Shown here: one piece after another, positions 7,732 through 17,009 of the stretch
Numbering within the stretch: position 1 is the first letter of the stretch
Layout of the letters: the number at the start of each line of letters is the position of its first letter
DNA from: an uncultured Verrucomicrobiales bacterium
GTDB taxonomy: Bacteria > Verrucomicrobiota > Verrucomicrobiia > Verrucomicrobiales > Akkermansiaceae
Length of the DNA: 64,000 nt
Reading direction: 5' to 3'
Assembly (NCBI GenBank): GCA_937928545.1
Contig: CALGJQ010000044.1
Location: 1-64,000 of the forward strand
Notes under the pieces: model-generated
Database searches by the model: none
Told to the model about the DNA's origin: nothing
The model's input: the letters and a program-made list of their open reading frames with translations, nothing else
Program-made: the position numbers and the translations under genes

Positions 7732-9855
7732 ATGAAGAAACTGCTCTTGTCTATTTCCGCTGGTTTTCTGCCAGCTAGTCTTTCCGCCCAGCTTGTCATT
7801 AATGAAATCCTTTTTGATCCTGCATTTGACAATGGTGATCCGACTGTCGGAGACGCTAACGGAGATGGGACTCGGGATGCAGCCGAAGACGAGTTCGTGG
7901 AGTTGGTGAATATCGGAGGAAGTTCTCTCGATTTGACGGGATGGACGGTTTCAGATGGGCTCGGGGTAAAACACACTTTTGCTGGAGGAACACTGGCTGA
8001 TGGTCAATCTGTCGTGGTTTTTGGTGGGGGCGTTCCTACAGGAACTTTTGGGGGATCTTTGGTCGTTGTCGCGGATTCCGGAACCCTAGGTCTTTCGAAC
8101 GGTGGGGATTCAGTGATCGTGAGTGATCCCGGTGGTGTTGAAATTGATTCATATAGCTATGCGGGTGGGGAAGTGAATGACGAGTCGCTCGTTCTGTCGA
8201 TTGAGTTGGATGAGACATCTGGATATGTCGGTCACTCATCGGCGGTGGGGTCAGGAGGCTCTACTTATTCGCCAGGGACCCAGAATTCGGGAGCTCCTTT
8301 CGGTGGAGATGCCTTGTCGATCATGATTTCACCAAGTTCATTTTCAGAGAATGCTGGAGCGGCTGCGGCGACAGGAACGGTGACGCGCACTGGCGATAAT
8401 TCTTCGGCCCTTGTGGTGACTCTCTCAAGTGACGATACCTCAGAGGCAATTGTTCCGGGGACGGTGACAATCCCTGCGGGAATGAACTCGGTAGGATTCG
8501 ATGTGGATGCCGTAGATGATACTGCTCAGGATGCGGATCAAACAGTGACTATTTCTGCTACGGGAACGGGTGTTTTTTCAGGTTCATTCACTCTTACAGT
8601 TGAGGATGATGAAGCTCCAATCCCAACTTTCACGCTTATGGCTGACCCAAGCTCCATTTCTGAGAATGGGGGGGCATCGACCGTGACTTTGGAAGTGAGC
8701 GTTGGTAGCCCTTCAGGCTATGTTTTCGATCTATCCTCTTCTGATGCCTCTGAGTTGGCTGTTCCGGCTACTGTGACTGTCGCGGCGAATGCGACGACAG
8801 CGAGCTTTGTGGCAAGCGGGGTAGATGATGCCACTTCGGATGGGGCTCAGAATGTCACGATCACTGCGACTGATCCCAATGGCGTGATCAGCATGGTGAC
8901 TGTTGCGATCACTGTTTCTGACGACGAAGGTTTCCAGGTGCCAAATATCGTGATCAATGAAGTCCGGATTGATGATCCGAGCTTTGATGATGACGAGTAT
9001 GTTGAAATCTACTCGCCTGATGCTGGAACTGTTAGCCTCGACCGTGTCTCGATTGTCGTGATTGGAGATAGTGGAGCCGGATCAGGTGTTGTCGAGCGTG
9101 TGGTTGACCTCACTGGAGAGTCTCTTTCTGGTAACTATTTTCTGGTTGGGTCTGATACCATGACTCTTGCGACTCCCGATTTGACAACGTTTCAAAACTG
9201 GTTGGAGAACGGTGACAATATTTCAATTTTTCTTGCCGTTGATTTCACGGGGTCTGAAGGGGACGACTTGGATGCCGAAGACGATGGCGTCATGGAAACG
9301 AAGCCGTGGGCCGAGATCATCGACGGAGTTTCCTTGGTTGAGGAAGCAAACGGAGATGATGGTGCTGGAGGATTTTTTCAGCCTGGAGGAACTGAATGGG
9401 ACTACTCTGTTGAGCTAGGGCTGCCAAGTATCGGGCCCGACGGGCTTTTTGTTCCTGGACATGTTTTTCGCTCACCAAACGGAACGGGGACATGGCAAAT
9501 TGGAGCGTTTGCAGATGATCCAGGTGACCCTCTTGCCGATCCTCCGATTCCTGCAGTGACGGTCATGGACACTCCCAAAGCAGAGAATGGTACCACCGTG
9601 GTGGCGCCGGGCGATGATGTTGAGATCGTTGATTTCTCGGTGCAGCCTGGGGGCGCGACCGCGGTTATCGTTGCGACTGGGCTGGGGAATAAGCTATGGA
9701 AGATTCAGACCTCGAATGATCTTGGTGATACTGATCCTTGGGCTGATCTCTCGGTTGGGGTTTCGGAGTCTGACAATGCTGATGGTTCAACGAACTTCTC
9801 ATTTTCAACAACAGCTGGTGATCCAAAGCAATTCTACCGCTTGACTGAGCAGTAA
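7732..9855 (+). CDS. Secreted lamin-tail domain protein with Calx-beta-like repeats
   Basis: A 707-residue exported protein with a signal peptide (MKKLLLSISAGFLPASLSAQ). A first lamin-tail domain begins at about residue 21 (LVINEILFDP, FVELVNIG). Two Calx-beta-like repeats follow at about 200-295 and 300-400, both with SENxGA and ending in an acidic VDDA/VEDDE turn. A second lamin-tail domain starts at about 403 (IVINEVRIDD). The C-terminal 70 residues (KLWKIQTSNDLG, QFYRLTEQ) match the terminal module often seen on verrucomicrobial exoproteins. The acidic DGDP/DANGDGTRD stretch could bind calcium. It sits between parE and parC on the same strand and ends at a strong terminator, so it is likely its own transcript. 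No enzymatic domain is seen. Confidence 0.85.
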   Translation: MKKLLLSISAGFLPASLSAQLVINEILFDPAFDNGDPTVGDANGDGTRDAAEDEFVELVNIGGSSLDLTGWTVSDGLGVKHTFAGGTLADGQSVVVFGGGVPTGTFGGSLVVVADSGTLGLSNGGDSVIVSDPGGVEIDSYSYAGGEVNDESLVLSIELDETSGYVGHSSAVGSGGSTYSPGTQNSGAPFGGDALSIMISPSSFSENAGAAAATGTVTRTGDNSSALVVTLSSDDTSEAIVPGTVTIPAGMNSVGFDVDAVDDTAQDADQTVTISATGTGVFSGSFTLTVEDDEAPIPTFTLMADPSSISENGGASTVTLEVSVGSPSGYVFDLSSSDASELAVPATVTVAANATTASFVASGVDDATSDGAQNVTITATDPNGVISMVTVAITVSDDEGFQVPNIVINEVRIDDPSFDDDEYVEIYSPDAGTVSLDRVSIVVIGDSGAGSGVVERVVDLTGESLSGNYFLVGSDTMTLATPDLTTFQNWLENGDNISIFLAVDFTGSEGDDLDAEDDGVMETKPWAEIIDGVSLVEEANGDDGAGGFFQPGGTEWDYSVELGLPSIGPDGLFVPGHVFRSPNGTGTWQIGAFADDPGDPLADPPIPAVTVMDTPKAENGTTVVAPGDDVEIVDFSVQPGGATAVIVATGLGNKLWKIQTSNDLGDTDPWADLSVGVSESDNADGSTNFSFSTTAGDPKQFYRLTEQ

Positions 9856-9881
9856 TTGGCGGCTGAGGATAATTGATTTAC

Positions 9882-9911
9882 AAAAAGGGCGGGATTTCCC
9901 GCCTTTTTTTT
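9882..9911 (+). terminator. Rho-independent terminator after the LTD protein gene
   Basis: A perfect GGCGGGA / TCCCGCC stem with a tiny loop is flanked by an A-run and followed by eight T residues, 26 bases after the stop at 9855. Confidence 0.92.
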
Positions 9912-9954
9912 GTTGGGCTGGAGGGCTGAGATCGTTAAGGTTTCTTAACGAATC

Positions 9955-11961
9955 ATGGACGAGAGCGAAGAAGCGGAAGAAAACATCAAGGATTTACTAG
10001 TTCCTGAGGACTTGTCTCTTGGGGGCATGTATAAGGAATATTTCCTCGATTACGCGAGTTACGTGATCATGGAGCGTGCGGTGCCGCACTTGGGGGATGG
10101 TCTGAAGCCAGTGCAGCGGCGGATTCTGCACTCGATGAAGGAGCTGGAGGATGGTCGCTACAATAAGGTGGCGAACGTGGTGGGGAATACGATGAAGTAT
10201 CATCCGCACGGTGATGCTTCGATCGGTGATGCGATGGTTGCCTTGGGGCAAAAGGAACTTTTGATCGATACTCAGGGTAACTGGGGAAACGTGTTGACGG
10301 GTGACAGGGCGGCGGCGCCGCGATACATTGAGGCGCGTCTCACGCCTTTTGCTTTAGAGGTGGCTTTTAATGCCAAGACGACGAATTGGACTCGGAGTTA
10401 CGATGGCCGAAATAAGGAGCCGGTGACTTTGCCGATGAAGTTCCCGCTTTTGCTAGCGCAGGGGGTCGAGGGAATTGCGGTGGGCTTGGCTTGTAAGATT
10501 CTGCCGCATAATTTTATCGAGCTGATTGAGGCTTGTATTTGTGCCTTGCGAAAGCAGCCCTTTGAGTTGTTTCCAGATTTTCATACGGGGGGCTTGATCG
10601 ATGTGAGCGACTATCGAGATGGAATTCGAGGGGGTAAGGTACGAGTGCGCGCAAATGTGGAGGTGGTGAAGGCGAAGCTGATTCGAATTAGTTCAATTCC
10701 TTTCGGGACGACGACGGGTGGGGTCATGGATTCCATCGTCAGCGCGAATGAGAAGGGGAAGATTAAGATTTCAAAGATCGAGGACAATACGGCGGAGAAT
10801 GTGGAGATTTTGGTCCACTTGCCGGCGGGGGCTGACGCTGAGATGACGCGTGAAGCTCTTTTTGGTTTCACGGATTGTGAGGTGAGTATTTCACCAAACT
10901 CTTGTGTGATTCACGATGGGCGCCCGCACTTCATGCCGGTGACTGAGATTCTGAAGAATTGTGCGTTCATGACGAAGGATCTCCTTCTCTTGGAGTTGCA
11001 GATTCTTTTGGGAGAGCTCAATGACAAGTGGCACTACAGCTCGCTGGAGAAGATCTTTATCGAGAACCGGATCTATCGTGATATCGAGGAGTGTGAGACT
11101 TGGGAAGCGGTGATCGAGGCGATCGACAAGGGCTTGGAACCGTTTAAGAAAATCCTCAAACGTGAGGTGACCCGCGACGATATTATCCGTCTGACAGAGA
11201 TTAAGATTAAGCGGATTTCGAAGTACGATAGCTTCCGGGCTGACGAGGAAATCAAGGGCTTGGAAGATCGGATCGAGGAGACTGAGAAGAACATTAAGAA
11301 CATCACTCGCTACTCGATTGCTTACTTCAAGGCGCTGATTAAGAAGTATGGAAAGGGGAAAGAGCGTAAGACTGAGATTGCCGAGTTTGGGGTGGTAAAA
11401 CGCTCAGCGGTGGTTGTGGCGAGTGAGACTCTCTATCTGGATCGTAAGAACGGATTTGCGGGAATTAGTCTGAAGAAGGAGGAGGTCTTAGAGAAGTGCT
11501 CCACCTTGGATGAAATCATTATTTTCTCGCTCGATGCTGAGATGCGCGTGACTAAGGTTGCCGATAAGATCTTTGTCGGAAAGCGGCCAGTGCACGTCTC
11601 GGTTTTCCGGAAAGATGAGCCTAAGATTTACTCCATGATTTATCGTGAAGGTCGTGATGGCCCTCACTTTGCGAAGCGATTTAAAGCGGGCGGAGTAACG
11701 CGAGATAAGATCTATCCGATGGGTAAGGGGACCAAAGGTTCACGCGTCGTTTACTTCGCAGTGCATGACACTGAGGAGGAAAGTGCGGCGAATGCGGTGG
11801 TGGTTCATTTGAAGCCCGCGCTGAGGCTCCGGAATGTTTCTCGTCCCTTTGTCTTTGGTGAAATTGGCGTGAAGAGCCGAGGGTCGAAAGGAAATATTGT
11901 CACGAAATTGCCCGTAGATCGGGTGGTTCGGGCGACTTCGAGTGATTTAGATGAAAGTTAA
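9955..11961 (+). CDS. parC: Topoisomerase IV subunit A (ParC-type)
   Basis: This is the DNA-breaking subunit of topoisomerase IV. The breakage-reunion domain shows DYASYVIMERAVPHLGDGLKPVQRRILHSM in pieces, HPHGDASIGDAMV, and the catalytic tyrosine in AAAPRYIEARLT (Tyr124). The 668-residue length and the reduced C-terminal beta-pinwheel resemble the ParC-like proteins of Bacteroidota rather than full GyrA. It follows a terminator by about 45 bases and therefore probably has its own promoter. Partner of the ParE at 5773; together they decatenate daughter chromosomes. Quinolone-determining positions lie in the GDASIGDAMV region. Confidence 0.92.
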   Translation: MDESEEAEENIKDLLVPEDLSLGGMYKEYFLDYASYVIMERAVPHLGDGLKPVQRRILHSMKELEDGRYNKVANVVGNTMKYHPHGDASIGDAMVALGQKELLIDTQGNWGNVLTGDRAAAPRYIEARLTPFALEVAFNAKTTNWTRSYDGRNKEPVTLPMKFPLLLAQGVEGIAVGLACKILPHNFIELIEACICALRKQPFELFPDFHTGGLIDVSDYRDGIRGGKVRVRANVEVVKAKLIRISSIPFGTTTGGVMDSIVSANEKGKIKISKIEDNTAENVEILVHLPAGADAEMTREALFGFTDCEVSISPNSCVIHDGRPHFMPVTEILKNCAFMTKDLLLLELQILLGELNDKWHYSSLEKIFIENRIYRDIEECETWEAVIEAIDKGLEPFKKILKREVTRDDIIRLTEIKIKRISKYDSFRADEEIKGLEDRIEETEKNIKNITRYSIAYFKALIKKYGKGKERKTEIAEFGVVKRSAVVVASETLYLDRKNGFAGISLKKEEVLEKCSTLDEIIIFSLDAEMRVTKVADKIFVGKRPVHVSVFRKDEPKIYSMIYREGRDGPHFAKRFKAGGVTRDKIYPMGKGTKGSRVVYFAVHDTEEESAANAVVVHLKPALRLRNVSRPFVFGEIGVKSRGSKGNIVTKLPVDRVVRATSSDLDES

Positions 11962-11997
11962 GCTTGCCTGATAGTGTTCAAAAGTTAAGTTGTTCCC

Positions 11998-12147
11998 GTG
12001 AACACTAAAACTTATTGGAAGATCCGCCTTGGGTGGGCCCGTTGGAGAGTCAAAATGGGCCGCAGCCGAGTCTGGGGATTGCGTCGGAAGCTCCGTCTTT
12101 GTCGTGGCCGACTTCATGCGAAGCAGCTTGAGCTGCCATTTAACTAG
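11998..12147 (+). CDS. Very basic 49-residue ORF, unknown
   Basis: A GTG at 11998 opens 49 codons ending in TAG at 12145-12147. The product begins MNTKTYWKIRLGW, is exceptionally rich in Arg, Lys and Trp in its first 40 residues and ends with KQLELPFN. Its stop overlaps the stop of the convergent DUF1080 gene by a few bases. The start lies inside the right arm of an inverted repeat (GTGTTC at 11974 and GAACAC at 12000). The even spread of basic and aromatic residues and the clean end at the neighbouring gene suggest a real peptide, possibly nucleic-acid binding, but I know no family and chance cannot be ruled out. Confidence 0.4.
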   Translation: MNTKTYWKIRLGWARWRVKMGRSRVWGLRRKLRLCRGRLHAKQLELPFN

Positions 12148-12926
12148 TCCTTCTTTTTGGGTTCTTCAGCCTCGAGTGATTTGATCTCGATGTTGCGGAA
12201 CCAGATGGGTTGGCCTTCGGCTTGCAGGGCAATGTGCCCGTGAGAGAGTTGGATGGGCTGGCCGGCTTTGAGAAGGGACTCGGTGGGGACAACAGCTCCT
12301 TTCGGATCAATTTGAGGTTTCTGGTAACGCAGGACCTCTTTTCCGTTTACGCGGTGAATGATCTCTTCGTTTCCTCGGACTTCGATCTCAATTTTGACCC
12401 ATTGGTCGGCGTCGAGATTTTCGGCGGAGGATTTGACGATGTGCTGGGTGACGAGCTTACCGTCGATTTCGATGTTTGTTCCAGGAGTGCAAACGTTTCC
12501 GGTAGGGCGTGGGCCTTTTCCTTCGTCGGCGAGGAATTGGAATTCGAGGCTGACGGGGAAGCCTTGGTCGAGCGTCATGGATTGCGGTGGTTGTGAGTGA
12601 ACCATGATGCCGCTGTTGAGATTCACGTAGTGGGGAGCATCGGGCATCATTTTCCCGACGAATTTATATTCGAGCCGGAAAAGGTAATGTGAGTAGGAAA
12701 AGTCGGTGAAGAGGTGGCCGAATTTTCGATCGAAGGTGGGGTATTTGTCATACTCGCATTTCAGAATGCCGTCTTCGACGCGGAAGGTGTCGAAGGCATT
12801 TTCGCCGAGTGGATGTTTGGCGATTTTTGGAGTCCAGCCGGCGAGGTCTTTGCCGTTGAAGAGGGAGATCCACTCGGAGGCGTGAACGGGGAGGATGAGC
12901 GCGGCGACGAGAAGTGAGCGAAGCAT
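12144..12926 (-). CDS. Secreted DUF1080 (3-keto-disaccharide hydrolase-like) protein
   Basis: A 260-residue protein with a short signal peptide (MLRSLLVAALILPVHAS) followed at once by the DUF1080 signature SLFNGKDLAGW. The concanavalin-like beta-sandwich continues with the YSHYLFRLEYKF strand, NSGIMVHSQ, the VSLEFQFLADEG strand, DADQWVKIEIEVRG and a terminal GHIALQAEGQPIWFRNIEIK. The family binds or hydrolyses glycans, including 3-keto-glucosides, and is greatly expanded in Verrucomicrobiota and Planctomycetota. It should act in the periplasm or outside. The lysine-rich tail (EEPKKKD) is not part of the domain. Substrate unknown. Confidence 0.9.
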   Translation of the reverse strand: MLRSLLVAALILPVHASEWISLFNGKDLAGWTPKIAKHPLGENAFDTFRVEDGILKCEYDKYPTFDRKFGHLFTDFSYSHYLFRLEYKFVGKMMPDAPHYVNLNSGIMVHSQPPQSMTLDQGFPVSLEFQFLADEGKGPRPTGNVCTPGTNIEIDGKLVTQHIVKSSAENLDADQWVKIEIEVRGNEEIIHRVNGKEVLRYQKPQIDPKGAVVPTESLLKAGQPIQLSHGHIALQAEGQPIWFRNIEIKSLEAEEPKKKD

Positions 12927-12982
12927 GCCGAGAGAATGGCAGGCCGCGGTGATTTTGGAAGTCAGCTTTGAGGGTGGCTGTA

Positions 12983-13891
12983 TTACTCAGGTTTTTGACG
13001 AATGATGAGGGGATTGATTGGCATTCTCAGTGCTACTCGCGCTTCTTCTCTACGGATTTTCATGTCGCGGAGCATGTCGCGTGATTGGAGATACGCTTCC
13101 TTAGCTTGGATGTAAGTGTGTTGTTTGAGAGCAAGGTCGACGGTGTCGCCTTGTCTGTCGTCTACGGTCTCTCCGAGGGCTTCGATTTGTGCGTCGAGAA
13201 CCTTGAGTTGGAGGGCGAGTTCTTCCTGTGCACCTTTGTTTTCTTTCAAGACCTTTATTTTGGCCTGAAGTAGATCTCTCTCATTTTCCATTGTCGAGAG
13301 ACGTTTCCGAGATTCCGAGAACATTTCGAGTTCGGTTTTCCCCAAGGGAGAAGCGCTTTCTTCGAAGAAGGGGATTCCATATTGTTGAATGAGAACCATC
13401 ATGTCCTTCCGGCGATCTTGTCCAAGATCGCTCTGCGCCATGATTTGCTCGTCGAGCGCGTCGAGCGCACGTTCGGTTATTGAGCTTTGATTTTCCCTTC
13501 GGATTTGAATGTAGGCCTCGATGATGCCATTGACTGTATCTTTTGGGTCTCTTGCGTCAGCTGAGTGAACCGTGATACGCGCCATGTCCGTTCCTGCGAT
13601 TTCGTCTACTTGAATAGAATTTTTGATGTCTTCCATTTTTAGTCCTCGTGTCTCTAAACCAGTGAGATGAGCTGCAAGTTTGATGACTTCACCCATGGAG
13701 AGGCTGGCGATTTCATTGGCGATGAAGTTTTCGGTTCGAAGGGCGGGATCACCGAGGACTGGGGTGGAAGGAAGTATCTGGATTATCGCCGTGCTTTTGT
13801 GTTTTCCGGAGGGTGACTCGGTTTGGGCTTGGGACGAGTCACACGAAGGGAGTGCGAAGGCAAGGGTGAGGGAGGCGAGAATGGCTTTCAT
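12983..13891 (-). CDS. Lipoprotein with Wzz/GumC-like periplasmic domain
   Basis: A 302-residue predicted lipoprotein (lipobox ending ALPSC, Cys17). After a short linker the sequence reads STAIIQILPSTP, then a region with DIKNSIQVDEI and ARITVHSADARDPKDTVNGIIEAY, which resembles the alpha/beta base domain of chain-length-determinant and tyrosine-kinase adaptor proteins. A long helical coiled coil (about residues 130-280) follows and a short PINPLIIRQKP tail, which resembles the proline-rich end of that family, closes the protein. The usual two transmembrane helices and any kinase domain are absent, so it would be an outer- or inner-membrane-anchored stand-alone version. No polysaccharide genes are adjacent. 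Family assignment is by pattern only. Confidence 0.6.
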   Translation of the reverse strand: MKAILASLTLAFALPSCDSSQAQTESPSGKHKSTAIIQILPSTPVLGDPALRTENFIANEIASLSMGEVIKLAAHLTGLETRGLKMEDIKNSIQVDEIAGTDMARITVHSADARDPKDTVNGIIEAYIQIRRENQSSITERALDALDEQIMAQSDLGQDRRKDMMVLIQQYGIPFFEESASPLGKTELEMFSESRKRLSTMENERDLLQAKIKVLKENKGAQEELALQLKVLDAQIEALGETVDDRQGDTVDLALKQHTYIQAKEAYLQSRDMLRDMKIRREEARVALRMPINPLIIRQKPE

Positions 13892-13986
13892 GGTATTATG
13901 ATAGTGATTAAGACATGATAGATAGTGAGTTGTTCAATCCCCGTCAAAAAGAATCGGCATGAGAAGGGGAGGTGTCATAATCAGTT

Positions 13987-15348
13987 ATGAAGATTTTGGG
14001 AGCGTTGCTGGTGCTTTTTGGTGGGGGATTTGTTGAAGCAGACACGGTGATTTTGGAGCGATTTCGAAAGAATCCGACTTTGAAGACCGCATCGGTCGGG
14101 GTCTTTGTGATTCCGCTCGATGGTGATGCGGCGGTGATGGAGTGGCAGGCGGACCTAGGGTTGATGCCGGCTTCTACGATGAAGGCGATTACGACGGCGA
14201 CGGCTTTGGAACTGTTGGGGGCTGATTATACTTTTAGGACTCAGATCTATTTGAAAGGTGATGACTTGGTGGTTAAGGGGGGCGGTGATCCGACTTTATG
14301 TTCAACCAGTTTAACGGGAGATTTTGTATCTTGGCTTACCGCTTTGAAGGCGGCAGGGGTGAGCGAGATTAAGGGTGACTTGGTGATGGATGCCTCGCAC
14401 TTCGAATCACGGACGACGCCGAACGATTGGCCTTGGGGAGATGTGGGAAATTACTATGGCGCGGGGCCGTCGGGTTTGAATTTTCATAAGAACTCGTTCG
14501 CACTGACCTTCACGCCGGGCAAGGTGTGGGGGCCAGCGAAGTTGTCGAAAGTGTGGCCAAAGCCTCCGGGGGTGGAGTTTGAGAATCATATGAAAACCGG
14601 AAGGGCGGGGAGTGGTGATCAGGGCTATGTTTATGGTGGACCGGGGGCGACGCGGATTTCGATGAGAGGGACGGTGCCGGCGGGCGGGGCCTTTACGATT
14701 CATGGGGCTTTACCTGATCCGCCCAGAATGTGTGGGGTGGCTTTGAAGGACTTTTTGAAGGGAAAGGGAATTGCAGTTGGCGGAGAGGTGCGAGTAGAGA
14801 AGGTTTCGCTCGGAACGCTTGAACCGATTTTTGTGCAGAAGTCGCCGAGTTTGGCGAAGATCGCGCAAGGGACGAATTATCGGAGTGTGAATCTTTATGC
14901 TGATTCGATTTTCAAGGCTATAACGGCTGAGGGGAGCACGGCGGCATCGGCTGCGAAAGTCAGGAGTCATTGGGCGAAGCAGGGAGTCGATTTGACGGGC
15001 TTCGTGATGCAGGATGGATCGGGGCTTTCGCCACGAGATACGGTGACGGCGAGACAGATGGCGATGATTCTCAAAAAGGCGCGCCGAGAGGGAAAGGGGA
15101 AAGCGTTTTTAGAATCGCTCCCAGTGGCAGGGAGATCAGGGACGATGGCGAGTTTTGGGAATGGCACGGCGGTGGCGGGACGAGTGCAGGCGAAGTCGGG
15201 AAGCCTCACGCGGGTGAGGACTTATGCGGGATATGTGAAGGGGAAAAGTGGTCGGGAGTTCGCTTTCGCGGTTTTTGTGAACAATGAAGTAGGGCGATCC
15301 AAGGCGGAGATTGTGCAATTGCTCTCAAGTTTCATCTTGAAGCATTAA
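13987..15348 (+). CDS. dacB: D-alanyl-D-alanine carboxypeptidase/endopeptidase, PBP4 type (S13)
   Basis: This 453-residue exported penicillin-binding protein has all three active-site motifs: STMK (Ser63, Lys66), SVN (about residue 302) and KSG (about residue 403). The region between the first two motifs carries the family insertion (DLVMDASHFESRTTPNDWPWGD, quoted only in part: DASHF, PNDWPWGD). Class C low-molecular-mass PBPs trim or open peptidoglycan cross-links in the periplasm. A signal peptide precedes residue 19. The length is normal for the family. It stands alone, followed about 65 bases later by a lipoprotein gene on the same strand. Confidence 0.93.
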   Translation: MKILGALLVLFGGGFVEADTVILERFRKNPTLKTASVGVFVIPLDGDAAVMEWQADLGLMPASTMKAITTATALELLGADYTFRTQIYLKGDDLVVKGGGDPTLCSTSLTGDFVSWLTALKAAGVSEIKGDLVMDASHFESRTTPNDWPWGDVGNYYGAGPSGLNFHKNSFALTFTPGKVWGPAKLSKVWPKPPGVEFENHMKTGRAGSGDQGYVYGGPGATRISMRGTVPAGGAFTIHGALPDPPRMCGVALKDFLKGKGIAVGGEVRVEKVSLGTLEPIFVQKSPSLAKIAQGTNYRSVNLYADSIFKAITAEGSTAASAAKVRSHWAKQGVDLTGFVMQDGSGLSPRDTVTARQMAMILKKARREGKGKAFLESLPVAGRSGTMASFGNGTAVAGRVQAKSGSLTRVRTYAGYVKGKSGREFAFAVFVNNEVGRSKAEIVQLLSSFILKH

Positions 15349-15415
15349 AAGAAGGTGCCTTTATTTGAATATTCGCATGGTAAGAGCCGTCTTATCAAAG
15401 TTATCCACCGCTGTT

Positions 15416-16477
15416 ATGAAAAAGATCCTATTCCTCTCCTTGGTATTTCTAAGTTTGGTTTCCTGTAAGCAGGAGCGGGATCCAGAGGCCCGATCGGTCG
15501 AAAGCTTGGAAAATTATCAACAGATTTTTGACCTTGAGAAGCAATTGTCTGAAATGAAGAGCGAGTTGCTTAAGGAGCAAAATCTCCGACTGAGGAGAGA
15601 GAGTGAGCAAGCGGCACTATTGGCGGAGATGAAAGGTCTTTTAAACAAGGTGCTCGATTCTCAGAAGGAGGAGGCGGAGGAGGTGGTGGCACTTCCAGAG
15701 GTGAAGATCGAGGAGGAGCCAAATGAGGAAGAGTTGGAAGCCCGTCGAGTGGCTCGACTGAAAGCGGAAGGTGAGACCTTGGCTCATCTCGTGACTGTCT
15801 CGGGTGAAGAGTATCATGATTTGGTGATCAATCGGGTGAGCGACATTGGGGTGGTTTTCCGTCACCGAGGTGGGGTGGCTCGGGTTCCTTTTTCAGATTT
15901 AACCGAGGCTTGGCAGGAGCGGTTCTACTATGATGAAGAACTGGCCATGCTTGCTCTGAAGAATGAAAGGCTGGCGCGGATCCGCTTAGAGCGGGCGACC
16001 GAGGCCCGTTTAGCCAACATGGATCAGAAAGATCAAATCGATGCGAATTCTTTGAAGTTGGCAGGCCTAGAGAAGGCAGTCGGTGAACTGGACCGCGCGG
16101 GGATGCCGGTGAATTCAGTTGTGCATGAGCGGATTATTGTCGATCAACCGATCATTGTTCGTAACGACCGCTACCGTCGTGATGAAATTTACTGTCCACC
16201 GGTATTAACCCCGCCGGTCATCCGGACACCTTCTCATCAGATTCCTACGGTGAGGCCCCCTTCGGTTCAAAGTGGAATTTCAGTTCCTCTTCGTCCCGTT
16301 GTTTGTCCTCCGCCCACCCGTCCTACGGTGACGCCCACCCGTCCAGTTTCATCTAGACCTTCGATCCAGCGCCCGACTTCTCGGCCAACGCCAGTTCGGC
16401 CTTCGACGCGTCCAACTTCGGTTCGTCCGACAACCCGCCCAACTCCGGTTCGTCCGAGCACTTCGCGCGCGCGGTAA
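15416..16477 (+). CDS. Coiled-coil, proline/threonine-rich lipoprotein
   Basis: The ATG at 15416 gives a 353-residue lipoprotein with a clean signal (lipobox ending LSLVSC, Cys17); an upstream start at 15365 would bury the signal. Residues about 30-80 form an acidic coiled coil. A central module (about 115-160) reads ETLAHLVTVSGEEYHDLVIN then GGVARVPFSDLTEAWQERFYYD, a small beta module seen repeatedly in verrucomicrobial lipoproteins, here without an assigned name. A second helical part follows, and the last 80 residues are a low-complexity repeat of RPTxRPTPVRPS type. This end could cross or bind peptidoglycan because of its extended basic character. Function unknown. Confidence 0.8.
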   Translation: MKKILFLSLVFLSLVSCKQERDPEARSVESLENYQQIFDLEKQLSEMKSELLKEQNLRLRRESEQAALLAEMKGLLNKVLDSQKEEAEEVVALPEVKIEEEPNEEELEARRVARLKAEGETLAHLVTVSGEEYHDLVINRVSDIGVVFRHRGGVARVPFSDLTEAWQERFYYDEELAMLALKNERLARIRLERATEARLANMDQKDQIDANSLKLAGLEKAVGELDRAGMPVNSVVHERIIVDQPIIVRNDRYRRDEIYCPPVLTPPVIRTPSHQIPTVRPPSVQSGISVPLRPVVCPPPTRPTVTPTRPVSSRPSIQRPTSRPTPVRPSTRPTSVRPTTRPTPVRPSTSRAR

Positions 16478-16512
16478 TTGCGCTTTCCGTGCTTGTTTGG
16501 TAGCGTCTGCCC

Positions 16513-17004
16513 ATGAGCGATCTCACGGTGGATGTGACCCACCTTTATATTTCTTCTGGTCACAATTACTTTGGCCGACATGGCAAGGGTTCTGAGAGCC
16601 ACGAGATAGTGGCTTGCGAAGAGATCGAGCTGGTTACGGGAAGGGGCGTGGTGAATGACCGGTTTTTCGACTATGAAGAAGACTATAAGGGGCAGATTAC
16701 TCTGTTTGATCATGCGACTTACGAGGGGGTGAAAGAGCGCTTTAAGCTTCCCGATCTTGAGCCGAGTGCCTTTCGGCGCAATGTCGTGGTGAAGGGAGCT
16801 GATTTGAACGAATTGATCGGCGCGCACTTTTCGCTAGGAGAGGTCGAACTCACGGGAAGCCAAGAAGCGAAGCCGTGCTATTGGATGGATGAAGCGTGCG
16901 CTCCGGGGGTGGATCGATTTCTGAGAGGTTATGGCGGCTTGCGCTGTCGGATTGTGAAGGGTGGAAAGCTCGGCAAAGGATCAAAAACTCTCAAACGACT
17001 TTAG
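16513..17004 (+). CDS. MOSC domain protein
   Basis: This 163-residue stand-alone MOSC (molybdenum cofactor sulfurase C-terminal) domain has the family pattern: a start strand with HLYISSGHNYFGR, the AFRRNVVVKGADLNELIG core and the conserved cysteine in AKPCYWMDEA followed by the GGLRCRIVKGG strand. MOSC domains bind the molybdenum cofactor or transfer sulfur; small bacterial ones such as YiiM reduce N-hydroxylated compounds. No molybdoenzyme gene is nearby. It is followed 5 bases later by a DUF2288 gene, with which it may be cotranscribed. Confidence 0.82.
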   Translation: MSDLTVDVTHLYISSGHNYFGRHGKGSESHEIVACEEIELVTGRGVVNDRFFDYEEDYKGQITLFDHATYEGVKERFKLPDLEPSAFRRNVVVKGADLNELIGAHFSLGEVELTGSQEAKPCYWMDEACAPGVDRFLRGYGGLRCRIVKGGKLGKGSKTLKRL

Positions 17005-17009
17005 AGAAA

